From assembly GCA_037176905.1 (NCBI GenBank), contig JBBBWG010004158.1, forward strand, positions 1-30,113: a stretch of DNA of 30,113 nt, read 5' to 3'. A program made the position numbers and the translations under genes. Every line of letters starts with the position of its first letter. Within the stretch, counting starts at the first letter, position 1. The notes below the pieces were generated by a model. The model saw only the letters and a list, made by a program, of their open reading frames with translations. It searched no databases and was not told the DNA's origin. The stretch comes from Azolla pinnata (lineage: Eukaryota > Streptophyta > Polypodiopsida > Salviniales > Salviniaceae). Positions 10,701-22,120 of the stretch are shown in pieces.

Positions 10701-11480
10701 TTTTGTTAAGATATCATCAATTATTTATTAAACATAGCCAAATAACTGATTCCAAACTTTTGCAGTAAGGCATTCCCATGATTTTTACATGATCAGTACT
10801 AGCCAAATAAACAAATTTTCACCATATCAGGTTTCAAATACATATGCTTTCAGCCCTTTTACCTCTAAGACATGGGCAATAAATACTCAATTACTCATTA
10901 AACACAGCCAAAAAACTGCATACTTTGGTCAACACTTAATTAAGGCTATAAGTAGTCATGGTTATTGCAGGCGTCAATCACCACAAGTGACCACAAATTC
11001 TACATTTTACAAAGAAGAGGAAATGAATGAAGTAAAAAAACTGCAGAAAAATTTCAGGCATTAACACAATCTTCACAAAAACTGAAACATGACCTATGTT
11101 TTCAACTAGGTAACTAATACAATCAATGGCAACATATCTCTGATCAAACTTTTTCATAGATGACTACCAGTTTTGCATTATTAAGAAACAAATAAAAACA
11201 ATATGCTTGACATGGTTAAAGCTCACCATTCGATATTCTTATCAATCTATATTGGGTCAATAAAACATTTCCAGACTATGTAATCCCTAAGTATAGGAAT
11301 GTATCATGGGCGTGTCCAATGGACCCTCCAGCTGATTGATGGCATACTGGAACTAAAATAGCCTCATAATCATTAGAAAGTAGCTTGGATGCAACTGTTT
11401 AAGGAGAGGGGCAGCAACCATTACAATGATGAAGTACAAAAGCATGATTGTACAAAGAGATAAAGAAAGAAAGGAGATTC
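7738..11480. other. No gene recognised (3.7 kb)
   Basis: Short frames occur on both strands (for example 7998-8240 +, 8450-8668 -, 8897-9319 -), but none shows a recognisable domain, codon bias or splice-consistent extension. The 140-codon minus frame at 8897-9319 has a hydrophobic, low-complexity C-terminus and looks like chance. The stretch is AT-rich with scattered poly-A and poly-T runs and is best read as old intergenic or transposon-derived DNA. Confidence 0.6.
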
Positions 11481-11489
11481 TGATAATGC

Positions 11490-12010
11490 TATTGTACTTG
11501 GGAACATAACCCTTAAGGGTGTGTTCACATTACAATAAGAGGTATTCACCCAAAGTGAACAATGTCTTCACAAGTATCAATAACTGCATCACAATATCCT
11601 TGCAAACTCAATGTGCCTTTCCCATAGCATAAACACTTTCTTTGTGTACCCTTAAGAACCTGATAATACACTTGGCAGCCTCTCAATGTGCTTTGACAAG
11701 ATAGGCATTTAGCAGCTAAGACGTTTTCTGTTGTGTACCCAACTGCCTCGAGTTGGTGCACAACAGAAAAATGCTTTTGTACTTGGAAACATAACCCTTA
11801 GGTGTGTTCACATTAAAGTAAGAGGTATTTAGCCAAAGTGAACAAAAGTCTTCACAGGTATGAATAACTGCATCACCATAACCTTGCAAACTCACTGTAC
11901 CTTTCCCATAGCATAAATACTTTCTTTGTGTACCCTTAAGAACCTGAACATGCACTTGGCAGCCTCTCAATTTGCTTTGCCAAGATAGACATTTAGCAGC
12001 TAAGAACTCC
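11490..12010 (-). repeat. ~285-bp tandem duplication at the 3' end of the Copia remnant
   Basis: Two copies of the RNase H-proximal coding end and its downstream DNA lie head to tail: about 11490-11722 and about 11775-12005, offset 284-285 bp. Both encode, on the minus strand, LAAKCLS.QS.LRGCQV and LKGTQRK.LCYGKGT.SLQGY. Both continue into the same non-coding motif read on the plus strand as GTGTTCACATTA.A.TAAGAGGT. About 45 bp of unique sequence separates the copies. Differences between copies show that the duplication is not recent. Confidence 0.8.
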
Positions 12011-14420
12011 CCAATACGTGAGCAACACTTGGACGAGTAGCTACCATAGCGTACATTAGAGAACCACAAGCTGATGCATAATTGCATTGGCTTCCATCTC
12101 ATCTTTTGGGCAGTTGGCTTTCATAGGTTTAAGATCTGAAGGTAAAGGAACTCCAAGACACTGTTAAGTACTTTCTCAGTGTACTTTTCTTGTGACAAAA
12201 ACAACAATACATCCTTTCTATTTACACTAATTCTCATGCCCAAAATGTGTTTTACCAAATCTTTGGTCATGAAGACTGATTTTAGCTGATCTTTGGTAGC
12301 ATCAAGACTAATCTTTTTATTCCTAGCTAAAAACATGTCATCTATATAAAGAACAAATATAATGGGACTGCCATCTATATCCTTTTTTGTGTATACACAA
12401 TGATCAGCATGGTTATGATCAAAGTCATGAGAGAGCTTTAAAAGTATCAAAATTTTATACCATTGTCATACTCCAAATTTAATCCATATAGGCTACGTTC
12501 CAGTTTGTGTATCAAATGCTCCTTGTTAGGAACTACAAAACCCTCAGGTGGTTTCATGTAGATCTCATAATCTCTTCATCGATTATCTAGTACAACTCCC
12601 CATTAGTAAAGAAAATAGCACACATGGTCTGTTCATATTCACAACAAGAGAGAAGACATCTTGGAAGTCAATACCTTCATTCTGTGCATAACCCTTGGCA
12701 ACTAGTTTTGCCTTGTATTTTGGTTTCTATTCAATTGTCTTCACCCTCATCTAACAGCATGACATAATGCAAAGAGGGGTCATATCTATATGTCCTAAAA
12801 CGATTACAACTACACACCCAATGATCAGTATTCTCTAGCATTGGCTTTACATTCGGAGGTTAGTTTCAGCATTTTCTGGCTATCGCAAAATATTTCTAGT
12901 ATGTTGTTTAACACCTACATCTTGTTGTACAATACCCTCAACTTGTTATCCAGGACAGTCATGAGCACCTCTTTGCGGTTATTTTGGCTCAAATCGGTTT
13001 ATCATCATTTTCAGCCTTTGGTAGAGTATCATGAGGTTTATTTACAAACTTCATGGATGGTTGTACTTGCTTAAATGTAATGCTTTTGGAGTTTCCATCA
13101 GAGGCAAAAGCAATTTTCAGTAATTTTCCTTCCTTAAAAATGACATCTGACTACATACAATCTTTCTGGACCAAGGTAACCATATCCTATAGCCCATTTC
13201 ACCTGCATCACTAAAGCCTATAAAGATGCTTATGGCTGACTTAACATCAAGCTTATTTCTCAGCTCATATCTAATGTGTACAAATGTATCACAAACAAAT
13301 TGACATAAATGGTCATATGAGGCCAGTTTGCCAAACCGAACCTCTTATGAATCCACTCTTCAAGGACTTGTAGGAGAACAATTATATATTTAAATCGTGG
13401 TTTAATGTTTCGCCCCAAGATTCATGAGCATGCAACGTACTCTCACACAATGTCTTATTATACCTTTCTGCCTCCCCATTCAATGAAGGTTATATGGATT
13501 TGTAAGATCTCTTATGATACCATGTAAGTCACAAAAAGACTTAAATTCTGCAGATGTGAATTTACCCCTATTATATGTTCTAAGACATTTCAATTTTGTC
13601 CCATTTAGTACTCATAAATGTATAAAAAAATTTAAACCCATCAAATCCACAACTTTTCTTTTTCAACAAGTACACTCAAATCCTCCTAGAATAGTCATCA
13701 ATAAAAGAAATAAAATATGCAACACACGCATAGATTTTAATGCTATATACATCAGAATGCACCAAATCCAAGACAATTTATTTAAAAGAGAAACCAAAAT
13801 AAGCATTTCTTAGTTGTTTACCAAATTGAGAATTATAGGTCTTCAAGACCTTTTTGGCTCAATGTCCCCCAAGTCTCTTATGCCAAAGCTCTAAAAGAGA
13901 ACTGAACTCAGTAATAGCCAAAAATCTCTTCAAGAGCTTTTTGACTCATATGCCCCCAAGTCTCTTATGCTAAAGCTCTAAAAGAGAGCTAAACTCACTA
14001 ACAGCGAAAAGTTACATGTTGATAAGTTCTCTTATCAAATGTACATGATTTACAGGAATTGTTCTCGTAAGTGGTCTTCAGTTTATCCCACATTTTATAG
14101 GTAGTAATCAAGCCCTTTATCTCCACAAAGATCTCATTAATAACAATCATTTTAATCTACGTAATGGCTTTCTTATTCAAAGTGGCCTGTGCATCATCTT
14201 CTATACTCTTTAAATTCATTCCCACAAGAACATCTCACAATCTTCAAGAAAAAGGATGTTTTGCATACGCTCTTTGTAAACTCAAAAACATTTTCCTCTA
14301 ACCTCTTAATTTTAAAGAGATTTTTTACTTCAGTTGAAGTGAAGGCTATTGTTCCCCAATCTGTGATAGATTTCTTCAAAAACTGGGAAGAATATTCAAG
14401 AAAGCGTACCTATAAATTTT
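11546..14420 (-). pseudogene. Decayed Ty1/Copia retrotransposon polyprotein (gag-INT-RT-RH)
   Basis: Reading leftward, the Copia order is intact. Gag fragments lie at about 14400-14030 (one ends in a WDKLK..YE motif). The GAG-pre-integrase LWHKRLGGH is at about 13890. Integrase at about 13780-13400 has LDLVHSDVYS, FIDDYSRR and NGEAERYNKTL. Reverse transcriptase at about 12740-12120 has KYKAKLVAKGYAQ, IHKLERSLYGL and the catalytic YIDDM. The LKGT...LCYGKG block before RNase H is at about 12000-11900. Many stops and frameshifts occur, and the second integrase Asp region reads RTYNRGKFTS, so the expected Asp is changed. The RNase H domain proper is mostly missing. The internal region of about 2.9 kb is shorter than a full Copia element of about 4 kb, so parts are deleted. 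The longest open stretch, 12450-12121, is the RT palm. Confidence 0.88.
13836..14005 (-). repeat. 87-bp in-frame tandem duplication of the GAG-pre-integrase motif
   Basis: The block containing AAGTCTCTTATGC.AAAGCTCTAAAAGAGA occurs at 13871 and again at 13958, exactly 87 bases (29 codons) apart. The neighbouring AATCTCTT/CTTCAAGA and CTGAACTCA.TAA.AG.. stretches are repeated too. On the minus strand both copies encode SSLLEL.HKRLGG, with the zinc-binding-domain His-Lys-Arg-Leu-Gly core. The second copy has lost the Trp before His. This is a local duplication inside the Copia remnant. Confidence 0.75.
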
Positions 14421-14504
14421 AAAATAACTGAACAATATTTACAGAGTTTTGTGCAGATTTAAAATTTTAAAAAATCTAGCAGCGAAGCACAAGAAGAGAA
14501 CTTG

Positions 14505-14516
14505 GCTATAGTACCA
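14505..14516 (-). promoter_or_regulatory. Candidate Copia primer-binding site
   Basis: On the minus strand TGGTACTATAGC matches 9 of 12 bases of the plant initiator-Met tRNA primer site TGGTATCAGAGC. It lies about 100 bp upstream of the first recognisable gag codons in the right orientation. The sequence to its right (plus coordinates 14517 upward) would then be 5' LTR. Confidence 0.45.
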
Positions 14517-14628
14517 GTTCAACGAGAGGGAACTGTGAGAGGCACCAGCTATTAGAAGGATAAAGTATGGAAGCAGAACTATGGACTGACAAATAGAGTC
14601 TAATTTGGTTTGTACCCCACTGTCTTGA

Positions 14629-14720
14629 GTGTGTTCACATTACAATAAGAGGTGTTCAGCCAAATGTCTTCACATGTATGAATAATGACTGAATTTGTGC
14701 CTTTATACTTACAAACTTTA
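14629..14720 (-). repeat. Third, displaced copy of the Copia 3'-end repeat
   Basis: GTGTGTTCACATTACAATAAG, then AGGTGTTCAGCC, GTCTTCACA and GTATGAATAA, match the repeat found at about 11520-11585 and 11805-11870. The flanking TTTGTGCCTTT also matches TGTGCCTTTCCC of those copies. Here the repeat lies upstream of gag instead of downstream of RNase H. It may be the shared LTR edge or the 3' end of a second, tandem Copia copy. Confidence 0.55.
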
Positions 14721-15900
14721 ACAAAAATAAGTTTGATATCATGGACTCCAGAATTTGATTGCTAGTTATTTGCCTCAAAAATCTATCAACATTGCGAAAG
14801 ATACTTGTGAGACATTTGTCATAAACAAGAAGAAAAGCATGAACATTTCGGTAGCAATAAAAACTATGATCAATCGATACAATATGGTCAGAGGAGTTAG
14901 GGGGGCCCTCACATAAAGAATGACTAGCATTGCAGAACACAAGAAATATGAAGCTGATGGAAAATACAAGAGTGATGCCATTCATTAACATCAGGAAAGA
15001 GACAAGGTATTGCAAAACAATAATATAATAAACCTAATGGGTTTTACTTGCATATGAAAATATGCTTTGATAAAATAACAAAACCCCTAAACCTGGTGGC
15101 CATATCAATCCAGCTTGCATCTGCTTTTCCACTAAAAACAAATTTCTGTCCAGATTGAGAAGAAACTTTGCATGAATGTGGTACCATTTAATGTTCCTTG
15201 GCCCATAGCTCATTGTACAAAGTTAAAACACTAATATTTCTCGACCTGTATGCCACTCTGGCTCATGCCCCTCCAACAAGGGGTCCAGTTCATCTTCCAC
15301 CCGTGTTGCACCAGACAAGCCAAATGTCAATTCCTAGGAACATTGAGGCTGTTCATCGGTCTCCTATCCAGCTGCAGGTAGTCCATACCTTCACTTCACT
15401 CACTTGAAGTATTGATAGGGCAAAACAATTTTAGGAACTTATTAGAACTATGTGAGAATACTTTCTCTTACTATGCTGCTCCTACATTTTCTTCTCTTTC
15501 TCTCTAAATACACATGAGAAGTTTTCTTTTCTATTCCTTTTTCCAAAAGATCACTCACTTCTTATACTTCCTACCAGTTATTATGCCTCCACGTCCATTT
15601 TTATTATTTAATTCACTTTGATAATAAATATAGTCCCCACGTTTTCAAATACTGTCGAATAAATGTATCAACTTATTCCTAACACTGTTGATGTCCCTAA
15701 GCTTCTGGAACAAACTACATGTCAACCTAATGTAAGATATTACAGCTTCGCAAAGATTTGTCTTTTCTTTTACTAATTAGGCGTTCACACCTTGTCAGTT
15801 TTGGCCCATGTCTGTGACAAGACACCCCTTCACCCGAAGCTATAGGTCTCAAAAATCCACATCAATCCAATCTGGCCAGAAAAAAATTAGTTATATCAAA
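14721..15900. other. No gene recognised (1.2 kb)
   Basis: Frames at 14656-15015 (-) and 15198-15407 (+) are open for 70-120 codons but show no domain or motif I recognise. The 119-codon minus frame begins with a hydrophobic stretch that resembles a signal or membrane segment, but it runs into the displaced Copia repeat, so it is probably chance. Part of this DNA may be Copia LTR. Confidence 0.5.
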
Positions 15901-15904
15901 AGAA

Positions 15905-17112
15905 AAATTATTGGAATCGCCAATCCTTATTTCTCACAAGACATGTAAGCTTCAATTTGAAAAACTTAAGGTAACTACTGAACAGACAGATGCTGAAATT
16001 TGGAGTTTCTGAACCATGTCCTCATCACGTATTCATTCCCAGACCCAAAAACATCGTAGATGGAGTGACATCATCCTAATGCCATGCGAAGCAATTCCTG
16101 TGGTGGCATGTGTGGCAGCATCTTGCTGAAGTCATCTGTGAAATGCAAGCTTAATGCTTTTGAGCTCCATGCATGAAAAGCCAATTCTCTACAGACTCGA
16201 GCTGCCTTCCTGTCACTACTTTTTCACCGTGGAAAGTATTGATTGATGAACCACCATAGGAGGAATAAACAAGGTTACTATTGTGTGGTTGGTGGGTGGT
16301 AGATTAATGCTCTCTAACCTAGTGTATAGAGGAACAAACAAGGTTGCTGATTTGGAGGTAGATCGATGATTGGAGCATGCCCTCAAATACTGTATGTAAA
16401 GCACATATGCGACGTATATACACATACACATGTATAACAAATAATGTTCAAGGTTATAGTCAAGTATAAAAAAAATTCACAAACAGTGTTGGTAAATTGA
16501 AGTCCTGTAGGACACTTGTTAAAAGGTCTGAATTTCAAGTCATTGTTTGGAGACCAGTTTACTCAATAATACTTGAGAATCTCCACTGCAACCAAGATGA
16601 TATTTTCATTACAAGGACTCCATAATGAGTAGCCACATTGATAGCAAGATTGTAGGGATGGCAAATCCTCATTTCTCACAAGACATGTCAGATTCTTGTT
16701 GGAGCTGTAAGGTGACTAACACAGGGGCCACCCATAGATGGGGCTGCAAGCGAGATCCCAAAATTACAATGTTTGAACAATGTTCCTCATCATGTATTCA
16801 TTCTCAGATCCATCACACCACTATCATTAGATTCTGTCATTGAACTCACAATCTCTGTGATGGCATTTAAAATTTTTTAGTGCATCATGCTGACGTTTGT
16901 TATTTCCTGTATCCTATAAGCAAGCTTATTGCTTGTGAGCTCTAGAAGCAAAAAAACTGATTCGATTTTCCAGAGGCAAAACATTCTTGATTGATGAGCA
17001 ATTATAGGAGAAACAAACAAGGTTATTATTGTATGGTTGATGGGTTGTAGATCAGTGTACTGTAAGCTAGTGTATGGAGGAACAAATATAGTTGATAATG
17101 TATAGATGATTG
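15905..17112. repeat. Direct duplication of a ~460-bp non-coding segment (two copies ~745 bp apart)
   Basis: Copy 1 is about 15905-16370 and copy 2 about 16650-17112. Shared landmarks are TTTCTCACAAGACATGT (15930 and 16672), TTCCTCATCA.GTATTCATTC, GCAAGCTTA.TGCTT.TGAGCTC, TTGATTGATGA.C, and GGAACAAA with flanks (16331 and 17079). The offset grows from 742 to 748, so small indels have built up. Inside each copy an AGGA.(A)AACAAGGTTA/GCT motif is itself repeated about 70 bp apart. No coding frame is conserved between copies. Confidence 0.75.
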
Positions 17113-17857
17113 CTGGTAGATCAGTGTAACTTTTCTAAGTCATGATTCACATCTGTTGAGATGCTTTCTTGAGTTCCTATTCGTATTTAAAGAAATATGT
17201 CAAAGCCTCTACCCAGATGAATCAACAAATGTACACTACTTCAAAAGGCTTTCTACCTGTCTTTTTATCTATGGACACTTCCTCCATCACATTATGAGTG
17301 TCAATGATAATATTCTCTAGCAACTCCATATTTAACATTCTTTGCAAGAAAAGTTGTTGATAGCACCAGCAGAACAGTTAGTAGCAAACTAGACAGAGCT
17401 AAGTTGTGAGAAGGTTGTTAGACGGCAGTAGCAAAAAGGTTGTGAAAAATACAGACACAGACAAAGTCTCAATTGATGATACAATGCCCAGATCTGGTCT
17501 TGACATAGTGATGTGAATGTGACATGTGTAACCCCATAGGCACATATGATTTAACCATCTTTATGCCTAATACACTAAAAATCCTCTTATTAAACTGAAA
17601 TATTCTAGCTGAATTCTTCATGTAAATGAGATTTATCAAGGTTTAACAATTCACAATAAAAGAAAGAAAAACTGTAGATTCCTTTCCTAGCAACAATCAG
17701 CTCCCTGAACATAGAATGTACATCAACATCTAATCAAGCTGAGTTATCACAGCAAAGTAAAGGTTTCACAAAATTATTTAGTATGTCAATAGAAGCACAA
17801 CCAATTTCAATCCAATATTCCATAGCTAGTCTATAGAAAATCTCTATAGCTAGCTTG
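17113..17857. other. No gene recognised
   Basis: This AT-rich stretch contains no frame over 60 codons and no recognisable motif. It lies between the duplicated segment and the LINE tail. It may be intron DNA of the SUVR gene if that gene continues leftward, but nothing in the sequence shows this. Confidence 0.4.
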
Positions 17858-18720
17858 GCATAAGGGTGAACCCATAAAAAGGGTGCAAGGCTTTAAATAT
17901 CTTGGCATTGATATTCATACCACAAATAGATAGAGTAGATGCTTTGAGTTGCGGCATTCACCTTGTTGGAAAAGTCATTATATGTTGGAGAACCAATGGA
18001 ACCAAAGTGATACTCATGGATGGGAGGTTAAGCTAATCTGGTTTAATGCCATAATGACCCAAGCGTTACTTTACAGCATAGACGTATGAGGTGGCACTAT
18101 CCCTCCCAATGCATGGTATGAGATTGAGAAGATTCAAAATATGTCCTAGAGAAAACATGCACTAGACCAATTGCAATGTTGTCATATATATACTATGAAA
18201 ACTAAGAATATGTCAAAGCATAGATTACCATATCTTGATTGGGATGTTGGATGCAAGTTACAAAAGAATCATAAGAGCAATAACCTATCAAGTGATTGGT
18301 ACGAAAATGGTTCAAACGGTGGGGTGTGGAAGATATCTTGAAGCTCTCAAGTGATTTTATGCAATATATAATTATTGAAGAAAGACTAATAAAAGGTTTG
18401 AAGGTGAAATGGAAAGAAACAAAGAAACCCAATTTGGAATATTATATTGTAAACACCAACCCGCATGTTGGATTCAATATAATGAAAGAAGGCCTACTAT
18501 CATATTCATCCATATCTCATAATCAATATGAGTCTAAACTCTCAAAGAGCCCCAAAACTACTTCAAACCCGATCACACAACCTAGTCTTCAACTAGGTAT
18601 GAAGACATGGCATCAATATTGATCACGCAATCAGAATGTCCGGACATGGAGACCATGAGCAAAGGGACTAAGGCTTCATCACTCGTGTCATGAATAAATA
18701 AAGGCCATTACCATAAAGCA
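17858..18720 (+). mobile_element. LINE (L1-type) ORF2 3' tail, decayed
   Basis: The plus strand reads VQGFKYLGIDIHTTN, the YLG block that follows the catalytic region of non-LTR reverse transcriptases. It continues FNAIMTQALLYSIDV.GGTIP and AWYEIEKIQNMS, matching the LFNA...VLLYG.E.WG block of plant LINE ORF2 proteins. Later frames give NMSKHRLPYLDWD and KRWGVEDIL. Stops and frameshifts are frequent. The upstream endonuclease and the YADD-containing part of RT are absent, as expected for a 5'-truncated insertion. The right end runs into a CTTT microsatellite that may mark the old 3' tail. It points opposite to, and lies about 280 bp beyond, the last visible SUVR exon. Confidence 0.72.
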
Positions 18721-18723
18721 CTG

Positions 18724-18745
18724 TTTCTTTCTTTCTTTCTTTCTT
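18724..18745. repeat. (CTTT)n microsatellite
   Basis: About five CTTT units lie at the 3' edge of the LINE remnant, possibly derived from its simple-sequence tail. Confidence 0.8.
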
Positions 18746-19001
18746 ATGTAACATGGTTTGTAAAAGATTTTCCTAAAGATTTGATACCTAACTGTTAGAT
18801 GAAATTACTGATGGAAATTACCAGATTGACATTATATTGGCAGCCTCAAATTCTTTAAAAATGCTCTAGACTTGCTTCTTATACACAGTCTATAGTTGAA
18901 ATGGTGAACAAAAACTAATATCCTTTCTCCTTATCGAAGCAACAGAAAAGGAACACAAGTATGACATAGACAGTCCATATCAAGCAAGCTAAGACACATA
19001 C

Positions 19002-22000
19002 CGGTGATTGATAAACCGCGCAACGTTACCATAGTGTGTTGCATCCAGACAGAGAAGCTCTTCATCTTTCAGTATCGTCTCGGAGCTCCAATCAGAATCA
19101 AGCAGAACCGGATAATGATTTGAATGCCCTTTCCTTGCATTGTTTCTCATATCCAATTCTGTGTTTGTCAAGATCTCACCTACATATTCACAAACGAAGG
19201 TACCTGCTGGCAAATCTTCTAATGTCCTCACTCCCCAACCTTTCCTTTTGCTCGTAAGGAACACCTAAAATAAAAAATTCAGATGCAAATAGACACATAA
19301 ACGAGGGCAATGAAATGGGAAAACACAGCTTATCTATTTCTTAGTATTGATAATATGAGATATACTCCATAACATATGAGATTAGCATGAATTGTAATAA
19401 ACCTGTAGTTTGTGTTGGATTCCTTTCTGCACAATTCGATTTCCACACTGCATGTTACACTGACACTTGCTCCAGCATTCCTTTATAAACTTTCTGATCA
19501 GATGGCCTTTGCATGGTTTCCCAAGCTCAAGCATGCAGGAACCCCCATCACAATATTTTGTTCTTGTAGATGATGCCTCCACATCTCTTTTATCAGCAAT
19601 GGCTTCCTCTAGGAATGACTTTCTCAACCGCCCCTCAGCACTGTAAGCAAATTCACCACCAGTCTCTCTCGCACAATGACATGGAGGATATTTTCGTAAA
19701 CAGTCTTCGGTGCATGCTTCACAGCAATCCTCCTCTCCAATGCGCGCAAGTGAGAAGTTAACATAAGCATCCTGAAATGTGATATTTTTTGAAATATAGT
19801 GGAATGATCCAGGCAGCTTCTCATCTGTCAAGTCATTGCAGACACTGATAGGCAACGGTTCCTGACCTCGAGAAATATCTTTACTATCATGCACATCTGC
19901 ATCAAGGCATTCCTCTTCCTGCTTCACGAGCCCTCTAGAGATGTAAGAAGAAGAAGGAAGAGATGCATTTACATCCACCCGATTCAAAACAAGGGTCCTA
20001 TTTTCATCATGTGATGCAGTTGCCTCTGTCCTCTCAACAATCATTCTTGAATTTGGAGGCAAAGTACATGGAGAAGGGCCATGCACATCCTTTTGTTTCA
20101 TAACAAGAGTCCCATAGTCAGGGATTACTTCTGCCTCTTCTTGCTTGACGACAACCATTCTTGAAGTAGTAGGAGAAGGAAATGGTGCATGTACATCTTT
20201 CTTCAAGATAAGAGTCCTATCACCAGGGATTGGTGACCCCTCTTCTTTCTTACAAACAATCATGGTTGAAGTCGAAGGAGAAGCCGATGGCGAAGGAAAA
20301 GGAGCATGTACATCCGTATGACTCAAAACAAGAGTCCTATCACCAGGAATTAAGGACATTGCATCTCGCTTAGCAATGATCATTCTTGAACTCCAAGGAG
20401 AAGGAGAAGCAGCCGTACACGGAACCTTTTGATTAAGAATAAGAGACTTATTATGGAATGCTGATGGTGCCTCTTCCTCAGATGTTTGACCATCATAAGC
20501 AGATGCAATCTGTGATAGGGCATTGTTTGATGTTCTGCCCCCATTAGGTATTCTCCTTTGCTCGTGTTGCACAGTATCATTCTCAACTAGGCCTGCCATG
20601 GAAAATGATTTATTCTTAGCTGATATGAATTAAATTGTTGGTGTGAATTTCTTTTAATGAGTTCTGATATAGATATTTACCCCCTGGGTTGTTCGGCTTA
20701 TGTCTAGGTGATCCTGTAGAGGCCAGAGTAGCCACAGCCGCCCTTGATCCAGGTTGTGGAAGCTCTATCGGCTCGTCTTTCACCTTCAGGGGAAGTCTTA
20801 CTGTTGGAACTGGTGAATCGATCAGGCATCGTTTTGTTTCCTTTTGTAGGCCTGTTGGCAATGATGTAGCTTCTATTCTTAACCTTTTTACTGGCATTTT
20901 ATTTTCCTCTGCATTGGAACATCGTTCATAAGCTGCTTCTTGGCATCTTTCCGTCACACCTTTAGCAGGTCTAACCTCTTGAAAAGTTAAACAATCAATC
21001 TGCAGGCTATAAGCACCAGGTTCCTGTACAAATCATAAAAAAGAGGGCTTCTCTTTATTTCAAATCATTTCTCATTTTCATCACATCTTTTCTACATCCA
21101 CTGCAGCAATACCTGCTTTAAAAAACCTAGCTTCATGGGGTTGTTTTGTGCCTGCACAGTCTCTTCTTCACGCCTTACAAGTTGATGATCAGTCTTTTCT
21201 TCGCATCTTGCAAATCCATGATTGATCTTTTCTTCACGCCTAACCAATTCATGGGTAATAAGAGGAGCCTGTCTCTCCTTGAGTGTATTGTCAATAATAG
21301 ATCGTGTTAATTGTTGCAAGGGCTCCTGTCTTTCCTTGGACGCACAATCAATACCGGCCTAGATATGCAAAGAGATCAGAATAACCATGCCAAAGAGATT
21401 GAAAACAAGAAAACCTCATCTCCACTAACCGTGGGTTCATGGATCACCAACTGTCTCTGTTGTTGTTGTATTCTAGATAATGCTTCGTTTGCAGCTATGC
21501 GTTTTGAAGTATTCCTTGTCACTCTTGGGCATACTTTGGATTCCTAATGCAAAAGTCCAATAACGTTTCTTACTCTATGTAATTAAAGTAGAAAACAACG
21601 TTAGATGGGCATTAAACCTCCAGTATCAACCACAAGAATATATGTGTGCCTGTTATATATACATACCTTGCATTCCTGCTCATCAAAATAGCTGTCCGCA
21701 AGAGCTCGGTAATTCTCATCCTCAATCAGGCTCCAATCATTATCGTAGAGCTGCAAAAGAGATGTCGAAATGGCGAGCTCTGACCATCATCTTGTTGGAA
21801 GCAAAGTATGTAAACCCATTGAAGCAACAGACATGCAGAAATCGGTGTTATCAAAAAGCCACATTACAAACATGTCTTGATTTTCCAGAAATGCTCAAAA
21901 ATGGAGAAGATATACAGGCAGAAAGAATTTCATATGCATAGCCTTAACATACCAAATATCAACAAAATGCAATCCAAGTATGATCTATTTCGCGGATAGA

Positions 22001-22088
22001 GGGAGTGAAACACTTAACCGCAAACAATTTGCACAGAATTTGAAATCTTACTAATCAAAAAGCAGATGATATTTTCTTCAAATAGGTA

Positions 22089-22120
<32 letters not shown>

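Noticed and set aside
14656-15015. 119-codon minus ORF with a hydrophobic N-terminus as a secreted protein
   Set aside because: It runs into the displaced Copia repeat and has no homologous feature I recognise.
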